A DNA stretch of 64,000 bases from Erinaceus europaeus (taxonomy: Eukaryota > Chordata > Mammalia > Eulipotyphla > Erinaceidae), in the NCBI RefSeq assembly GCF_950295315.1, contig NC_080171.1, positions 116,617,064 to 116,681,063 on the forward strand. Direction: 5' to 3'. Below the pieces are notes generated by a model, which worked only from the letters and a program-made list of their open reading frames with translations, was not told the DNA's origin and ran no database searches. The translations under genes and the position numbers were made by a program. This document shows positions 1 to 11,094 of the stretch, piece after piece; the stretch's first letter is position 1; the number at the start of each line of letters is the position of its first letter.

Positions 1-195
1 GCACACATGTTACAATGCACAAGGACCCGGATTCAAGCCCCTGGTCCCCACCTGCAAGGAGAAAGCTTCAGGAGTGGTGAAGCAGGGCTGCAAGTGTCTC
101 TCTGTCTCTCTCCCTCTCTATCAACCCCTACCCTCTCAATTTCTGGCTGTCTCTATCCAATAAATAAATAAAGATAATTAAAAAATTATTTAAAA
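1..195 (+). mobile_element. Type B SINE cut by window edge
   Basis: Starts inside the head; B-box GGATTCAAGCC and TCTATCCAATAAATAAATAAAG tail are visible. Confidence 0.85.
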
Positions 196-224
196 AGTAG
201 TCAGGGACTGCAGTGTGGCATGTG

Positions 225-350
225 GGAGTTTAAGGGTGCACCTAGTTGAGTGCACACATTACAGTCTTCAAGGACCTGAGTTCAAGTCCCCGGTCCCCAC
301 TGGCAGAGGGGAAGCTTCAGGAGCAGTGAAAAAGTGTTGCAGGTCCTTTT
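225..350 (+). mobile_element. Type B SINE merging into TTCC repeat
   Basis: Body to GTGTTGCAGGTCC; the usual CT-rich segment has become a TTCC microsatellite. Confidence 0.75.
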
Positions 351-402
351 CCTTCCTTCCTTCCTTCCTTCCTTCCTTCCTTCCTTCCTTCCTTCCTTCC
401 TT
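345..402. repeat. (TTCC)n microsatellite
   Basis: About 14 near-perfect units at the junction of two oppositely oriented SINEs. Confidence 0.95.
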
Positions 403-404
403 TT

Positions 405-685
405 TTTAAAAAAATATTTATTTATTTATTTATTCCTTTTTGTTGCCCTTGTTTTATTGTTGTAGTTAATATTGATGTTGTTGTTGTTGGATAGGACAGA
501 GAAAAATGGAGAGAGGAGGGGAAGACACAGAGAGGGGGAGAGAAAGACTAACACCTGCAGACCTGCTTCAACACCTGTGAAGTGACTCCCCTGCAGATGG
601 GGAGCTGGGGGCTCGAACTGGGATCCTCACTCCAGTCCTTGCGCTTTGTGCCACATGCGCTTAACCCGTGCAGTGACTTCCTATC
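405..685 (-). mobile_element. Type A SINE
   Basis: Reversed tail TTATTTATTCCTTTTTGTTGCCC, (TTG)n and GCTCGAACTGGGATCC B-box side. Confidence 0.88.
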
Positions 686-724
686 TTTCTCATAAATAAA
701 CAAACAAACAAATAAAAAAAATCT

Positions 725-1065
725 TTCAATGACAGAGCAGCATAGATAGTATGTCACAGAGATTAAGAGATAGTAATAGGAGCATTTGCATAGCAGAGGC
801 AGTTCCAAAGACTGGATCTTTTAGCTGTTAGGGAGGGCTTCTAGTGAGACAAGGGGAAGAGTAGGTACCTACACAGAGAAAAAGAGAAAAATACGACAGA
901 AGAAAATGCCTAGGACAATGGTGTAAAGGAAGGCAGCAGTGGATCTGTCTAAGTAGAATTCTAGACAATGGAAACAGAAGAACTGTTTTCCTACTTCAGT
1001 ATTATCTGCCCCCCTGTTTTTTCTTAGAGGGAAAAACATCTAAGATTTTTTTTCCTTCAAATTCA
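725..1065. other. Unique intergenic sequence
   Basis: No repeat signature, splice-linked frame or RNA gene recognised. Confidence 0.5.
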
Positions 1066-1327
1066 TTGCTGGGGCCTACAGTACGAATCCATTGCTCCTA
1101 GAAGTCATCTTTTCCTTTTTATTTCTTTATTTCTTCTATTTTATTCAATTGGACAGAGAGAAATTGAGAGGGTGGGGGAGGTAGAGAGGGAGAGAGAAAG
1201 AGAGACACCTATAGATCTGCTTCACTCCTCGTCAAGCTTCCCCCCTGCAGGTGGGGAGCGGGGGTTTGAACCTGGGTTCTTACACGCTGTACTATGTGCA
1301 CTTAAGTGGCACATCACCGCCAGGCCC
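1066..1327 (-). mobile_element. Type B SINE with extended 3' module
   Basis: Reversed module CTGGGGCCTACAGTACGAATCC then ATTGGACAGAGAGAAATTGAG and head complement CACCGCCAGGCCCC. Confidence 0.82.
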
Positions 1328-1329
1328 CT

Positions 1330-2020
1330 ACTTCAGTCTTTTCAACCAAAGTCATGTCTGGAGGCATCTATGGTTGTCACAGCATGTTGGGGTGGGCGTT
1401 ATTCCCATCATCTTGGGAGGGAGGCCTGAACGGCTGAGCACCCACAATGTACAAGAGGACCCCCACGGCCCACCCCCATAACTAAGTATTATCCAACCTC
1501 AAGTGTTAACAATGCTGAGGTTAGGAAGTCACACATTTTGATTTCAGTCTGAGGTGCCTGACTCCAGGCCAAAATTTTCTGTGTGATTTTTTTTTTTTTA
1601 GTCCTGCCCAGAGGCAACTAAACAGTTTGAGCTGACAGATCCCACCAGGGATGGTGCAAGGCAAGTTGTGCTGAAGTTTCCTGCGAGCGCTTGCAGTCAC
1701 ACTCAGAAACCACGGGCAAGCAAGCACTTAGACATGGTCTAGGCAGGCACCTCCACTCCCTGGCCTTTTTTTTTTTTTTCCCCTGGCAAAATGCCTCAGG
1801 TGGAGACTTACGAGGGTTTCTGCCAAGACCACTTTAGCAGGGTGGGGTGTGTGTGGGGGGGAGAGCCTTGCAACACTTTTCTCCATGCTGACTCACCATT
1901 CAGTACTTTTGCTCTCCTAGGTACTCAGATCTCTTCAAGCGTTTTGTGGATAACTTGGCAAAGAGATAGCTCCCCCCCCCACCCCCGCCTTTGCTGGATC
2001 TTCGCGACTGCAGGCTGACT
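1330..2020. other. Unique intergenic sequence
   Basis: About 690 bp with poly-T and G/C-rich tracts; nothing supported as a gene. Confidence 0.5.
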
Positions 2021-2024
2021 TTTT

Positions 2025-2165
2025 AAGAAAGAAAGAGACAGAGAGAAAGAGGGAAAGACACCACGACACCAAAGCTTACCCTCATTTAGTGATGGCCGAA
2101 ATTGAACCTAGGTGGGACACATGGCAGAGCAGGCCCCCTCCCAAGTGAGCTATCTTGCTGGTGCA
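2025..2165 (-). mobile_element. Type E degenerate SINE
   Basis: AAAGAGACAGAGAGAAAGAGG...CACCACGACACCAAAGC..GAGCTATCTTGCTGG; the signature recurs at 31.06, 37.5 and 44.88 kb. Confidence 0.6.
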
Positions 2166-2169
2166 GCAA

Positions 2170-2965
2170 AGGAAACTGCAGCCAGGGTAAACACGGATGC
2201 CTCCATACCTCCATTAGGTCTACAAGAGTTACTGTTCACTCAAGAGTGATGACCTAGGGTTGGTTGACCAGCGGTTGTGGAGCTATATGCCAATGTTTCC
2301 GTTCTCATGTTTAGAGCCACCCAGGCTTCATAATCCAGCTGTCCCTTGGTGGGACAGGCCATCCTGAAATATCATGTTCAGTTCTTGGTACCTTCTAAAA
2401 AGCTGTTTAAGTATGTGACTAAAGGCATTGCATGCGACACACTACACCTAGACCTGTGCTGACACTGGCCTTTCTCTCTAGTCACTGCTCTCCCACATCT
2501 CCCTCTCCAGAGGCTGTTCCTGACTGTGTACCATGTGCTGGCAGGGTCACTGACAAACTAGAATACAACTAAAGGAAGATTGGGGTCAACTCAGGATCCT
2601 TCTATTGCAGAAGAAAGCCTTTCTGGACACGATGGAGAATGAGGTAACTTGAAGATTTCTCAGGAAAAGAGACCAGAATAGATGTGAATTTGCTATGGCT
2701 CTAACACTTTGCAAAGCTTCTAGGTCTCTCACTTGCTTGGGCCTCTTTCAAGCCTTCCACCTAATTTCATGTTCATAATAATAATTATCACTTATTTTTT
2801 CTGAAAGTGAGCCAGGATAGCATATGGTTAGCCACTTGTGGTTACACTTATGAGCTAGAACTTGTCTATGTAACTCCTTGAACCAAACGACGATAAAAAA
2901 AATTACCCTGAGGAGATCATTTTGCTCAGGATCTGGATGGCCTCCTAGTCAGAGGTATTAAAAAT
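2170..2965. other. Unique intergenic sequence
   Basis: About 800 bp, no recognised gene or repeat. Confidence 0.5.
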
Positions 2966-2967
2966 TG

Positions 2968-3140
2968 AACTAGGGGGTGAGGGGCAGCCTAGTGATTATG
3001 TAAAATGACCCTTATGCCTGAGGCCCCAAAGGCCCCAGGTTCAGTCCCCAGCACCACCATAAACCAGAGCTGAGCAGTGCTCTGGTCTTTTCCTCTCTCT
3101 TACTAAAGTAAATAAATCCATTAAAAAAATAAAAATAAAA
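2968..3140 (+). mobile_element. Type C SINE
   Basis: CAGCCTAGTGATTATGTAAA head, B-box GGTTCAGTCCC, CACCACCATAAACCAGAGCTG core, A-rich tail. Confidence 0.8.
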
Positions 3141-3145
3141 ACTTG

Positions 3146-3345
3146 GATTGGAATTAGGTGGCAGCTTAGTCAAAAGAACTTGCATTTATCATGTGCAAAT
3201 ACTGGGGTTGAAGCCTATGGTCCCCACCAACAGCAGGGCAGCTTCATCAGTGGTGAAGCAGTGCTGCAGGTGTCGCCCTGCTCTTTGCCTCTTTCTCCCA
3301 TCCCCAAACTTTCTCAAAAAGAAAGAAAAGGAGGGGGGGAAAAAA
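3146..3345 (+). mobile_element. Type B SINE, diverged
   Basis: TTAGGTGGCAGCTTAGTCAAAAG ... GTGGTGAAGCAGTGCTGCAGG; older copy. Confidence 0.65.
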
Positions 3346-3358
3346 AGAAAAAAAGAGA

Positions 3359-3610
3359 AAGACAGGCTGGGAGTATGGATCGATCTGTCAATGCCCATGT
3401 TCAGTGGGGAAGCAATTACAGAAGCCAGACCTTCCACCTTCTGCATCCCACAATGACCTTGGGTCCATACTCCCAGAGGGATAAAGAATAGGAAAGCTAT
3501 CAGGGGAGGGGATGGGATATGGAGTTCTGGTGGTGGGAACTGTGTGGAGTTGTAACCCTCTTATCCTATGGTCTTGTCAATGTTTCCTTTTTATAAATAA
3601 AAAAATTAAA
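3359..3610 (+). mobile_element. LINE-like repeat, 3' terminal fragment
   Basis: GACAGGCTGGGAGTATGGAT to TTTTTATAAATAAAAAAATT; about 250 bp, very close to the 58.3-58.6 kb terminus. Any ORFs across it are incidental. Confidence 0.8.
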
Positions 3611-3734
3611 AAAATAAAAGGAAAAGAGAAGAAAGAAGAGGGAAATAGTCAATGGGAGTGCTGGAATCATGGAGCCACTAAGCTCCAGTGATAATCCTGG
3701 TGGCAAAAAAAAAAAAAAAGAAGAAGAAGAAGAT

Positions 3735-4025
3735 GTTGGGAGTTGGGCGGTAGCACAATGGGTTAGGCGCACATGGTGCAAAGCACCTAGGGCCAGAGTA
3801 AGGATACCAGTTCAAGTCCCTGGTTCTCCATCTGCAGGGGAGTCGTTTCACAGGCGGTGAAGCAGGTCTGCAGGTGTCTATCTTTCTCTACTTCTCTCTG
3901 TCTTCCCCTCCTCTCTCCATTTCTCTCTGTCCTATCCAATAACGATGACAACAGTAATAACTACAACAACAATAAAAAACAAGGACAACAAAAGGAAATA
4001 AATAAATAAATATATTTTTTTAAAA
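3735..4025 (+). mobile_element. Type A SINE
   Basis: GGGAGTTGGGCGGTAGCACAATGGG head to GGAAATAAATAAATAAATAT tail. Preceded by a remnant of an extended 3' module (3655-3715). Confidence 0.9.
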
Positions 4026-4039
4026 AGAAATTACATTTT

Positions 4040-4875
4040 GGGGGGAGTGGCAGTAGCGCACCAGATTAAGCGCACATAGTACGAAGCGCAAGGACCTGCC
4101 CAAGGACCCTGGTTCGGCTCCCACCTGCAGGGGGGGGCACACCTCACAAGTGGTGAAGTAGGTCTGCAGGCATCTATCTTTCTCTTTCCCTCTCTCTGTC
4201 TTCTCCTCTCCTCTCAATTTCTCTCTGTCCTATCAAAAAAAATTTTTTTTTAATTGCCACTGGAGCAGTGGATTCATAGTGCATGCACTGAGTCCCAATG
4301 ATAACTCTTGCCCGGCTAACATGTGGTTGCTAACATGTTCCTGGGCGAGTACTCTCTGGGTTGAAGAGAACTCCATCAGAGCCAGCCTGGGCTGCTACTC
4401 ACTCCACAACGCAGGAGAGATGACTCATGAACCAAGCTCATGGCAGTGAGGCAATGCAATTCTTTATTGATCAGAGAGCCAAGGCTTTTAAAGGGCAGAC
4501 CCAGAAGTGGCAAGTCGGAAATGGAAATGGCTAGGAAAGGGGCGGAGAAAGGCAAAAGGGGCTGGAAAGGTAGGAACTTCCTTAGCAACTGTTGTGAGTG
4601 TTTTAACTGGTAGAATTAATAATGCCCTGCAGGCAGGGAGGGTCTTGAGGGTAGAAAGAAGATAGATCAAAGCAATGGAATGGGTGGGGATCTTTCAGGC
4701 AAAACAATGATTATGTAGATAGGCCATAGCATCAGGAATGCAGGGTGGAGCAGGGGGAGCTGGCTTAATGTTTTAAGGAATACCAGGCTCCTGGAGGCAG
4801 AAAAATGCAGGGTGCTTTGTGAGGCTCCTCACAATTTCCCGACAAACTCTGGAGGCAAAAAGAAAAAAAAAATTA
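4040..4875 (+). mobile_element. Type A-ext SINE interrupted by the solo LTR
   Basis: SINE parts are 4040-4308 and 4845-4875. The 3' module ...CCCAATGATAACTCT | GGAGGCAAAAAG is split exactly at the LTR target site, dating the SINE as older. Confidence 0.85.
4309..4844 (-). mobile_element. Solo LTR (class II ERV type), complete
   Basis: 536 bp bounded by TG...CA (on +: TGCCCGGC...CCCGACA) and flanked by a perfect 6-bp target duplication AACTCT (4303-4308 and 4845-4850). Inverse orientation: the minus strand has a TTTAAAAG box and CAATAAAGAATTGC polyadenylation region. It interrupts the 3' module of a type A-ext SINE. No internal viral genes remain. Confidence 0.85.
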
Positions 4876-5039
4876 TAGGTTGGGATGGGCCTCAGAAGAC
4901 CTGTGTAATTTCATGTCACTGGAAGCCATGCAATGAGGTGGGTGATCACCTGCAGAGGTGTTACAGGAGAAACTGACATTCTCTCCCAGCTCTAGGATTC
5001 AAAGTGTCTGAGACAACTACAGGACACTGAGAAATAATT

Positions 5040-5452
5040 TTAAATATATTTTCATTCACTTACTATTGGATAGAGACATCAAGAAATTGGGAGGGGAGGG
5101 GGAGATAGAGAGGAAAATAGAAGGGACTGGGTGGTGAATGAGTGCACATATTACAAAGTACAAGGACCTGAGTTTGGTCCCCTGGTCCCCACTTGCAGGG
5201 GGAAAGCTTTGCAAGACGTGAAGCAGAGCTGCAGGTATCTCTCTGTATTTCCCATTCCCTCTTGATTTCAGGTTGTCTCTATCCAATAAATAAATAAAGA
5301 TAATAAAAATTAAGAGAGAGACAGACAGCTGCAGCTATGCTTCAGCACTTGTGAAGCTTCCACCCTGCATGTAGGGACCAGGGGTTTGCTTGAACCCTGG
5401 TCCCTGAGCACTGTAATGTGTGTGCTTAACCAGGTGCACCATTGCCTGGCCC
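5040..5452 (-). mobile_element. Type B SINE interrupted by another type B SINE
   Basis: Outer minus-strand parts 5040-5124 and 5311-5452 (ending CACCATTGCCTGGCCC); the intruder is 5125-5310 on +. Confidence 0.78.
5125..5310 (+). mobile_element. Type B SINE, nested
   Basis: GGGACTGGGTGGTGAATGAGTGC to CCAATAAATAAATAAAGATAAT. Confidence 0.8.
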
Positions 5453-5461
5453 TGAGAATAA

Positions 5462-5747
5462 TTAAAAAATTAAAAAAAAAATTTATTCCCTTTTGTTGCC
5501 CTTGTTTTATTGTTATAGTTATTATTGTTGTTGATGTCATTGTTGTTGATAGGACAGAGAGAAATGGAGAGAGGAGAGGAAGACAGAGAGGGCGAGAGAA
5601 AGATAGACACCTGCAGACCTGCTTCACCACCTGTGAAGCGACTCCCCTGCAGGTGGGGAGCCAGGGGCTCAAACCAGGATGTTTACACAGGTCCTTGCAC
5701 TTGGCGCCACCTACACTTAACCCGCTGCACTACTACCCAACTCCCGA
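5462..5747 (-). mobile_element. Type A SINE
   Basis: Full copy; flanks GAGAATAATT and GAGAAATAATT suggest an imperfect target duplication. Confidence 0.88.
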
Positions 5748-5919
5748 GAAATAATTTTTAACTGTATATTATTGCAAGTACATATAATCCCAGACACATA
5801 TTAGCTACCTTTAAGTTGCTCTAGAACAATAAACAAAACATTCTCCAGAACATTGAATATTTCAGAATGGCTTTTCTCAGCATAGTTAACCAACAGGAAA
5901 TTACTGACTGTCCCAAAAG

Positions 5920-6047
5920 GTAGGTACATCAAGTGTTGGTGATTCTCAGACTTGAGGTCCTGAGTTCAATCCCTGGCATTGCATGTGCCAGAGTGATGTA
6001 TGGCTTTCTCTCTTTCCTCTCTCATAAATAAATAAATAAATACCTTT
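5920..6047 (+). mobile_element. Type D SINE
   Basis: TGAGGTCCTGAGTTCAATCCCTGG, CCAGAGTGATGTATGG and CATAAATAAATAAATAAATA. Confidence 0.8.
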
Positions 6048-6184
6048 TTGTAAAAAAAAAGTGCATCTAATTTTCAATAAACTCATAATCTATTATTCGT
6101 GACTCCCAACTCTTCTAGATATACTCCTAGAGGCTAGAACTTTGATCTTTGTGATGGATTCTACCAGTATATGAATTTTCATTT

Positions 6185-6425
6185 TAAGATCTATTTATTT
6201 ATTTTAATGAGAGAGACCAGGTTAATCCTGAGTTCTGACTTAGGGCTGTACCAGAGGTTAGAGCTGGAATGTCTGGAGCCATAGGCATGTACATCTAGAA
6301 ACACTATTGTTAATGAGTTATTTATTTTTTTGCTGGAGCGTATGTTGGTACTGATGGCTAAACCTAAGACCTTTGTTGCCTTAGACATGAAATTTATTTT
6401 GTGTAACCCTTATGCTGTCTCCCTA
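6185..6425 (-). mobile_element. Degenerate SINE, type uncertain
   Basis: TTTATTTTAATGAGAGAGACC and ACCCTTATGCTGTCTCCCTAGCC ends resemble inverted type C/E elements. Confidence 0.45.
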
Positions 6426-6701
6426 GCCTTTATCATTAATGCATATGGAAATGCAATTTTTGAGAATTCCCAGGTCCCCAAATAATCTACCAAATCATAT
6501 CAAATAAGAATACTCTACTTCTGGTTAACAGGAGGGTCTGCATAACTTTATTTATTATTATTATTTTAATTGCCACTTGGGTTATGGCTGAGGCTTGTGG
6601 GCTCAGGGTTTCCACAGTGAATCTGCCACTCTCAGCTGCTGCCATTTTTTTTCTTTTCCTTTTTTTCCCTCTTCTTCTTCTTCTTCTTTTTTTTTTTTTT
6701 T

Positions 6702-6820
6702 TTATACCACAGCACTGTTCAGCTCTGGCTTATGGTGGTGCAGGGGATTGAACCTGGACCTTTGAATCCTCAGGCATGGGAGTCTGTTTGCATAACCATT
6801 ATGCTATCTACCCTCTACTC
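6702..6820 (-). mobile_element. Type C SINE
   Basis: ACCACAGCACTGTTCAGCTC ... CATAACCATTATGCTATCTACCC. Confidence 0.85.
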
Positions 6821-6849
6821 TTTTCTCTCTCTCTTTTTTTTTTTTTTTT

Positions 6850-6962
6850 TACCAGAGCACTGCTCAGCTCTGGTTTATGGTGATTCAAGGGATTAAACCT
6901 GGGACTTTGGAGCCTCAGGCATGAGAGTCTCTTTGCATAATCATTATGCTATCTACCCCTGC
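6850..6962 (-). mobile_element. Type C SINE, second in a row
   Basis: ACCAGAGCACTGCTCAGCTC ... CATAATCATTATGCTATCTACCCC. Confidence 0.87.
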
Positions 6963-6964
6963 CC

Positions 6965-7172
6965 CTCTCCTTTCTTTTTACTTGACAGGGCAGAGAGATG
7001 CTGAAAGAGGAGAGAGAAATAGAAAGGGAGAGAAAGAGAGACACCTGCAGCCCTGCTTCATTGCTTGTGAAGCTTCCCCCCTGCAGGCCAGGGGCTTGAA
7101 ACTGAGTCTTAAGAATAATAAGTTGTGGGTTTTACCAGTTGTACCACTGCCCTTCCCTGGAACCTGTATAAC
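6965..7172 (-). mobile_element. Type B SINE
   Basis: GAGAGAAATAGAAAGGGAGAGAA ... GCTTCCCCCCTGCAGGCC; head diverged. Confidence 0.75.
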
Positions 7173-7194
7173 ATTAACTGAAGAATTAAAGCAT

Positions 7195-7275
7195 GGGTGG
7201 AGGTAGATAGCAGAATGGTTATGTAAAGAGACTCTGATGTCTGAGGCTTCAAAGTCCCAGGTGACAGCTGTTTTG
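7195..7275 (+). mobile_element. Type C SINE, 5' half only
   Basis: GGTAGATAGCAGAATGGTTATG to AAGTCCCAGG. Confidence 0.75.
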
Positions 7276-7279
7276 TAAA

Positions 7280-7770
7280 GGGTTATCCCCACCCCCCTAT
7301 AACATTCACTGGAAAAATATTATCTCTTAACCGATAGTGTTTAAATCACACAGACACCGATGAATGTAAAATCTTGGCCTATGGTGTGTCTGTGGGGAGG
7401 GGAGCGGAGAGCAGTGTGCTGGAAGGTTCTTTGTGTGCACCAGAGCACCTTAGAGAGCCCAAAGAGGCCCCAGCTGGGAATGCCAGGGGCGAGGGAGTAG
7501 TCATGGGGAATTCAAGACACAAGACTTTGGGTCCCTTGTCACTGATGTGGATATCTCCAGGTAGCAAAGTGAAATATCAATAGGACAAAGGGGTCCTTTC
7601 CTACCTGATGCTGCTGGAAAGCAAAAACTAACCCCAACCCAACCCAAGCACACAACAACAATGAAGCCTGCCTTTTGGATAAAGAGGAAACAGCTTCATT
7701 TTCTAGTGTTGTTCAGTATGAGGTCAGACACTCTTTTGTCCCACAAATAGGCCCGGCATGTTCCTCTCTC
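7280..7770. other. Unique intergenic sequence
   Basis: A moderately GC-rich 500-bp block. Open frames on both strands (7374-7583 and 7379-7567) overlap and show no homology I recognise. Confidence 0.5.
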
Positions 7771-7964
7771 TTTTAAATCTACTTTATTTATTTTAATGAG
7801 AGAAAGAGATAGACAGACAGATGGACAGGCAGACAGGGACACTAGAGCACTGCTCAACTCTGATTTATGATCTATAATCTGTGACCTCAGAGCTCCCAGT
7901 ACTGTTGTTTGCTTTTGTCCCTGAAGCTTAGCTAAGGCTCACCATGTGAAGATGAGAGGGAGGG

Positions 7965-8145
7965 GGCTGGAGAAATAGCTCACTTGAGTGAGTTATTTCA
8001 AAACTGGGCTCTGCTTTGCCATGTGAGAGACCCATGTGGGAGCCTGGCCGCCACCACATTGAAGGGAACTAGTGCTTTGATCTCTTTCTTCTGTATCTCT
8101 GCCTTTCTCTCTATCTCTTTGTCTCTATCTTAAAAAAAGATTCTA
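7965..8145 (+). mobile_element. Old tRNA-headed SINE
   Basis: GGGGCTGGAGAAATAGCTCAC head, CCATGTGAGAGACCC, CT-rich tail; similar layout at 42.54 kb. Confidence 0.6.
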
Positions 8146-8149
8146 GGGA

Positions 8150-8580
8150 GCTGAGGATTAATGTTAACTGCTTTAGACACATTAAATAAATGAACATTCT
8201 GCATAACCCAAATAAACAGGGTTACTTGAGTAGCAGTGTGATTAGCATCTGGTCCCTCTCCGCCTGGTAACCCAAGTTGGGTGAATCATGAAAGTATCAC
8301 ACTTCTATCTGCATTATTCTCTCTGCTGGAAACCAGCTTCTAGATCTGGTCTGCTCCAAAGTAGAGAGAATTTTTGTCCCATGTTGTGAAGAGAGAAGTA
8401 CCAAAGAATATGTGGGAATACATGTTCTAAAACCATCATGTACATAATGGCTTTCCTGGACGGACAAAACCAAGATAGTTCATTTCAGTAGCCTCTTTGG
8501 TGAAGTGTTTGCTCAAGTCTCTTCTCTCTGTCATCAAACTAAATAATTAAACAAAACAAAACAAACAAATAAAAAAAAAT
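8150..8580. other. Unique intergenic sequence
   Basis: No recognised feature. Confidence 0.5.
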
Positions 8581-8581
8581 C

Positions 8582-8727
8582 TCCAGGGCTAGGTGTTGGT
8601 GTACCCAGTTGAGCACACACATCACTGTGTGTGAGGACCTGTGTTCAAGCCCCGCCACCACCCATCACTTAAAGGGGAGAAGTTTTATGAGACACAACAG
8701 CACTGTAGATGCCTTAAAAAAAAAAAT
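8582..8727 (+). mobile_element. Type B SINE, diverged
   Basis: AGGGCTAGGTGTTGGTGTACCC head; CT-rich segment missing. Confidence 0.7.
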
Positions 8728-8900
8728 TAGTGACGTAATGTTGATTTACAAAGTTATAAGATAACAAGGGTATAATTCCACACAGTTCCCAGCAACAGAG
8801 TTCTCTGTTCTCATTCCTTCCATCGGAAACTGCATTAGTTCTCCCAAGATTGCAGATATGGGTTGACTGCTATTTGTATAACTATCAGATGCCTTTCTAG
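8728..8900 (-). mobile_element. Inverted LINE-like tail of a related type
   Basis: GATTTACAAAGTTATAAGAT...ATAATTCCACACAGTTCCC resembles the inverted terminus at 15.24 kb at its start, then diverges. Confidence 0.45.
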
Positions 8901-8903
8901 CTC

Positions 8904-8935
<32 letters not shown>

Positions 8936-8949
8936 ATAAAAAAAAGAAA

Positions 8950-9205
8950 GGGGGGAGATAGCATAATGGTTATGCAAACAGACTCATGCCTAAGGCTCCA
9001 CAGTCCCAGGTTCACTCCCCAGAGCTGAATAGTGCTCTGATTTAAAAAGAGAGAAAGAAAAAAAGAAAGGAAGGAAGGAAGAAAGAAAGAAAGAAAGAAA
9101 GGAAGGAAGAAAGGAAGGAAGGAAGGAAGGAAGGGGTCATTGGGTGTGGTAGAGTCATCATGCAGGCAGTCACTGAGTCCCAGCGATAATCGTAGTGGCA
9201 AAATT
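8950..9205 (+). mobile_element. Type C SINE joined to GAAA/GGAA repeat and a SINE 3' module
   Basis: GATAGCATAATGGTTATGC (8950-9045), purine microsatellite 9046-9135, then GAGTCCCAGCGATAATCG module (9136-9205). Confidence 0.7.
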
Positions 9206-9228
9206 ATATATATATATATATATATAAT
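9205..9228. repeat. (TA)n microsatellite
   Basis: About 11 TA units after the SINE module. Confidence 0.9.
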
Positions 9229-9229
9229 C

Positions 9230-9800
9230 ACAGCCTATAATGAGCAAGAACACTGTGGATTTCTATGCAACTAGTAAAGCAGAAACAAAGTTTGCAGATG
9301 TCCCTGCCCCTTGGTTTCCTTCAGAACTGGGTTATTTTTGTTCTGGAAAAACTTTCTCCCTTCACAAATTTTTTATTAATTACACAAAGAGAAAGTCAGA
9401 ATACTTTCAGATACCCTAGTTCTTGGTCCTTTGCTATCTTTTCAGACTTCATCTAAAATTGCCGTGATTCACATTTTTGTCAGTCAAATATGTGACAGGG
9501 ACATAATATTGATAAGGCCAATGGGTGTCTTTTAGGCAGTTTAACTTGGGGAAGAAACTTAAAGGCCTCCGGATTTTGTCTTCCCTTTGTAGCATCTCCT
9601 AAAAATCTCACTGAATGACTTAACAATTCAACCTACTGCCTGCCTGGGCTCTGCTGTCTCAGTCATGTCAGGAAGAGGTTTCCATACTAAATGATGGACG
9701 CTGTGAGGAGGGCAGCTTGCGCCATCTGCTGGTCACTTCATAGCCTTTCTATCCTTTCTGGTGGCCTGCATGAGTTTAGTAGTTCACAACTTAATTATTT
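9230..9800. other. Unique intergenic sequence
   Basis: No recognised repeat or gene over 570 bp. Confidence 0.5.
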
Positions 9801-9817
9801 TCAGTATCCTCTATTCT

Positions 9818-10104
9818 TTTTTTAAAAAATATTTATTTATTCCCTTTTGTTGTCCTTGTTTTTTATTGTTGTGGTTATTATTGTTGTTGTTATTAATGCC
9901 ATCGTTATTGGATAGGACAGAGAGAAATGGAGAGAGGAGAGGAAGACAGAGGGGGAGAGAAAGACACCTGCAGACCTGCTTCACCATTTGTGAAGCAACC
10001 TCCCTGCAGGTGGGGAGCCAGGGGCCCAAACTGGGATCCTTATACTGGTCCTTGCACTTGGTGCCACCTGCGCTTAACCCACTGCGCTACCCACCCCCCA
10101 CTCC
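9818..10104 (-). mobile_element. Type A SINE with 16-bp target duplication
   Basis: Flanked by CAGTATCCTCTATTCT (9802-9817) and CAGTATCCTGTATTCT (10105-10120), one mismatch; full-length and young. Confidence 0.93.
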
Positions 10105-10129
10105 CAGTATCCTGTATTCTATTTGCCTT

Positions 10130-10270
10130 GGTAAAGAGGTTCATCTGACAGAGCGTTTATCATTGCATGTTCAAGACCTGAGTTCGAGACCCAGTACCGT
10201 ATATAAGTGTCAGTGCACCAGGGGAAGATCTGTAGGCAGTGGTGCAATATCCTCACCCCATCCCTTTCTC

Positions 10271-10275
<5 letters not shown>
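10130..10275 (+). mobile_element. Degenerate tRNA-headed SINE ending in (TA)n
   Basis: CAAGACCTGAGTTCGAGACCC B-box region; (TA)n at 10275-10301. Confidence 0.55.
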
Positions 10276-10305
<30 letters not shown>

Positions 10306-10429
10306 GAATAAGTGGAACCTGGGAATGAAATCATGCATGCATGAGGCTCTGGAGTTGGAGGCAGGGAAAGAAAGCAAAATGTAATTTCCCTTAGAGAGTA
10401 AAAAAAAAAAAAGATGTATGTGTGTGTGT

Positions 10430-10560
10430 GGGGGGGAGGGGTAGATAGCATAATGGTTATGCAAACAGACTCTCATACCTTAGGGTCTAAAGTCCCAGGT
10501 TCAGTCCCCTGCACCACCATAAACCAGAGCTGAGAAGTGCTCTGATAAAAAATAAAGGTT
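10430..10560 (+). mobile_element. Type C SINE
   Basis: GGTAGATAGCATAATGGTT ... AAGTGCTCTGATAAAAAATAAA. Confidence 0.87.
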
Positions 10561-10678
10561 TTTTTTTTTTTAAACAAAAAGATGCAGAGCTATTCCAGCC
10601 TTTATCTGCTTTGCTCTTAGTTGAAGGATGCTATAAGGAGGTCATAAGACAACAGGAGTGTTGGAAAAAAAATTACTT

Positions 10679-10918
10679 CTTTTTTTTATTTTTTAAAATT
10701 TATTTTCCCTTCTGTTGCTCTTGTTGTTTTTCATTGTTGTAGTTATTATTGTTGTCATTGTTAAATAGGACAGAGAGAAATGGAGAGAAGAGGGGAAGGT
10801 AGAAGGGGGAGAGAAAGACAGGTGGGGAGCCGGGGGGCTCGAACCGGGATCCTTTTGCCGGTCCTTGCGCTTCATGCCACGTGCACTTAACCTGCCTGCT
10901 GTGCTACCGCCCAACTCC
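10679..10918 (-). mobile_element. Type A SINE, internally deleted
   Basis: Lacks the GCAGACCTGCTTCACC segment: AAAGACAGGTGGGGAGCC joins directly. Confidence 0.85.
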
Positions 10919-11094
10919 CCAAAATTTACTTAAGTATACATATGTTCCACACTCCTACCAAGCTGGTATTTTCCATTCTTTACTTCTTTTTTCTTCTCTT
11001 TTTTCCTTTTCCCTCCATTCTTCCCTCCCTTTTTCCCATTCCTCCCTTCAGTCCTTTTATTCTCCTTCTCTTTCCTCTTGTTCTCTTTCTTTTT

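Noticed and set aside
215..409. Open frames over TTCC/GGAA tracts, here and at 8746-9231, 12930-13190, 13004-13210 and 38533-38823 (PSFLPSF, KEGRKGG repeats)
   Set aside because: Low-complexity translation of microsatellites and SINE CT-rich tracts; no start context, splicing or homology.
5310..5754. Recurring 100-140 codon frames in SINEs (for example 5386-5754, 9761-10384, 14693-15091)
   Set aside because: The same translated strings recur at many SINE copies in both orientations; they are SINE bodies, not genes.
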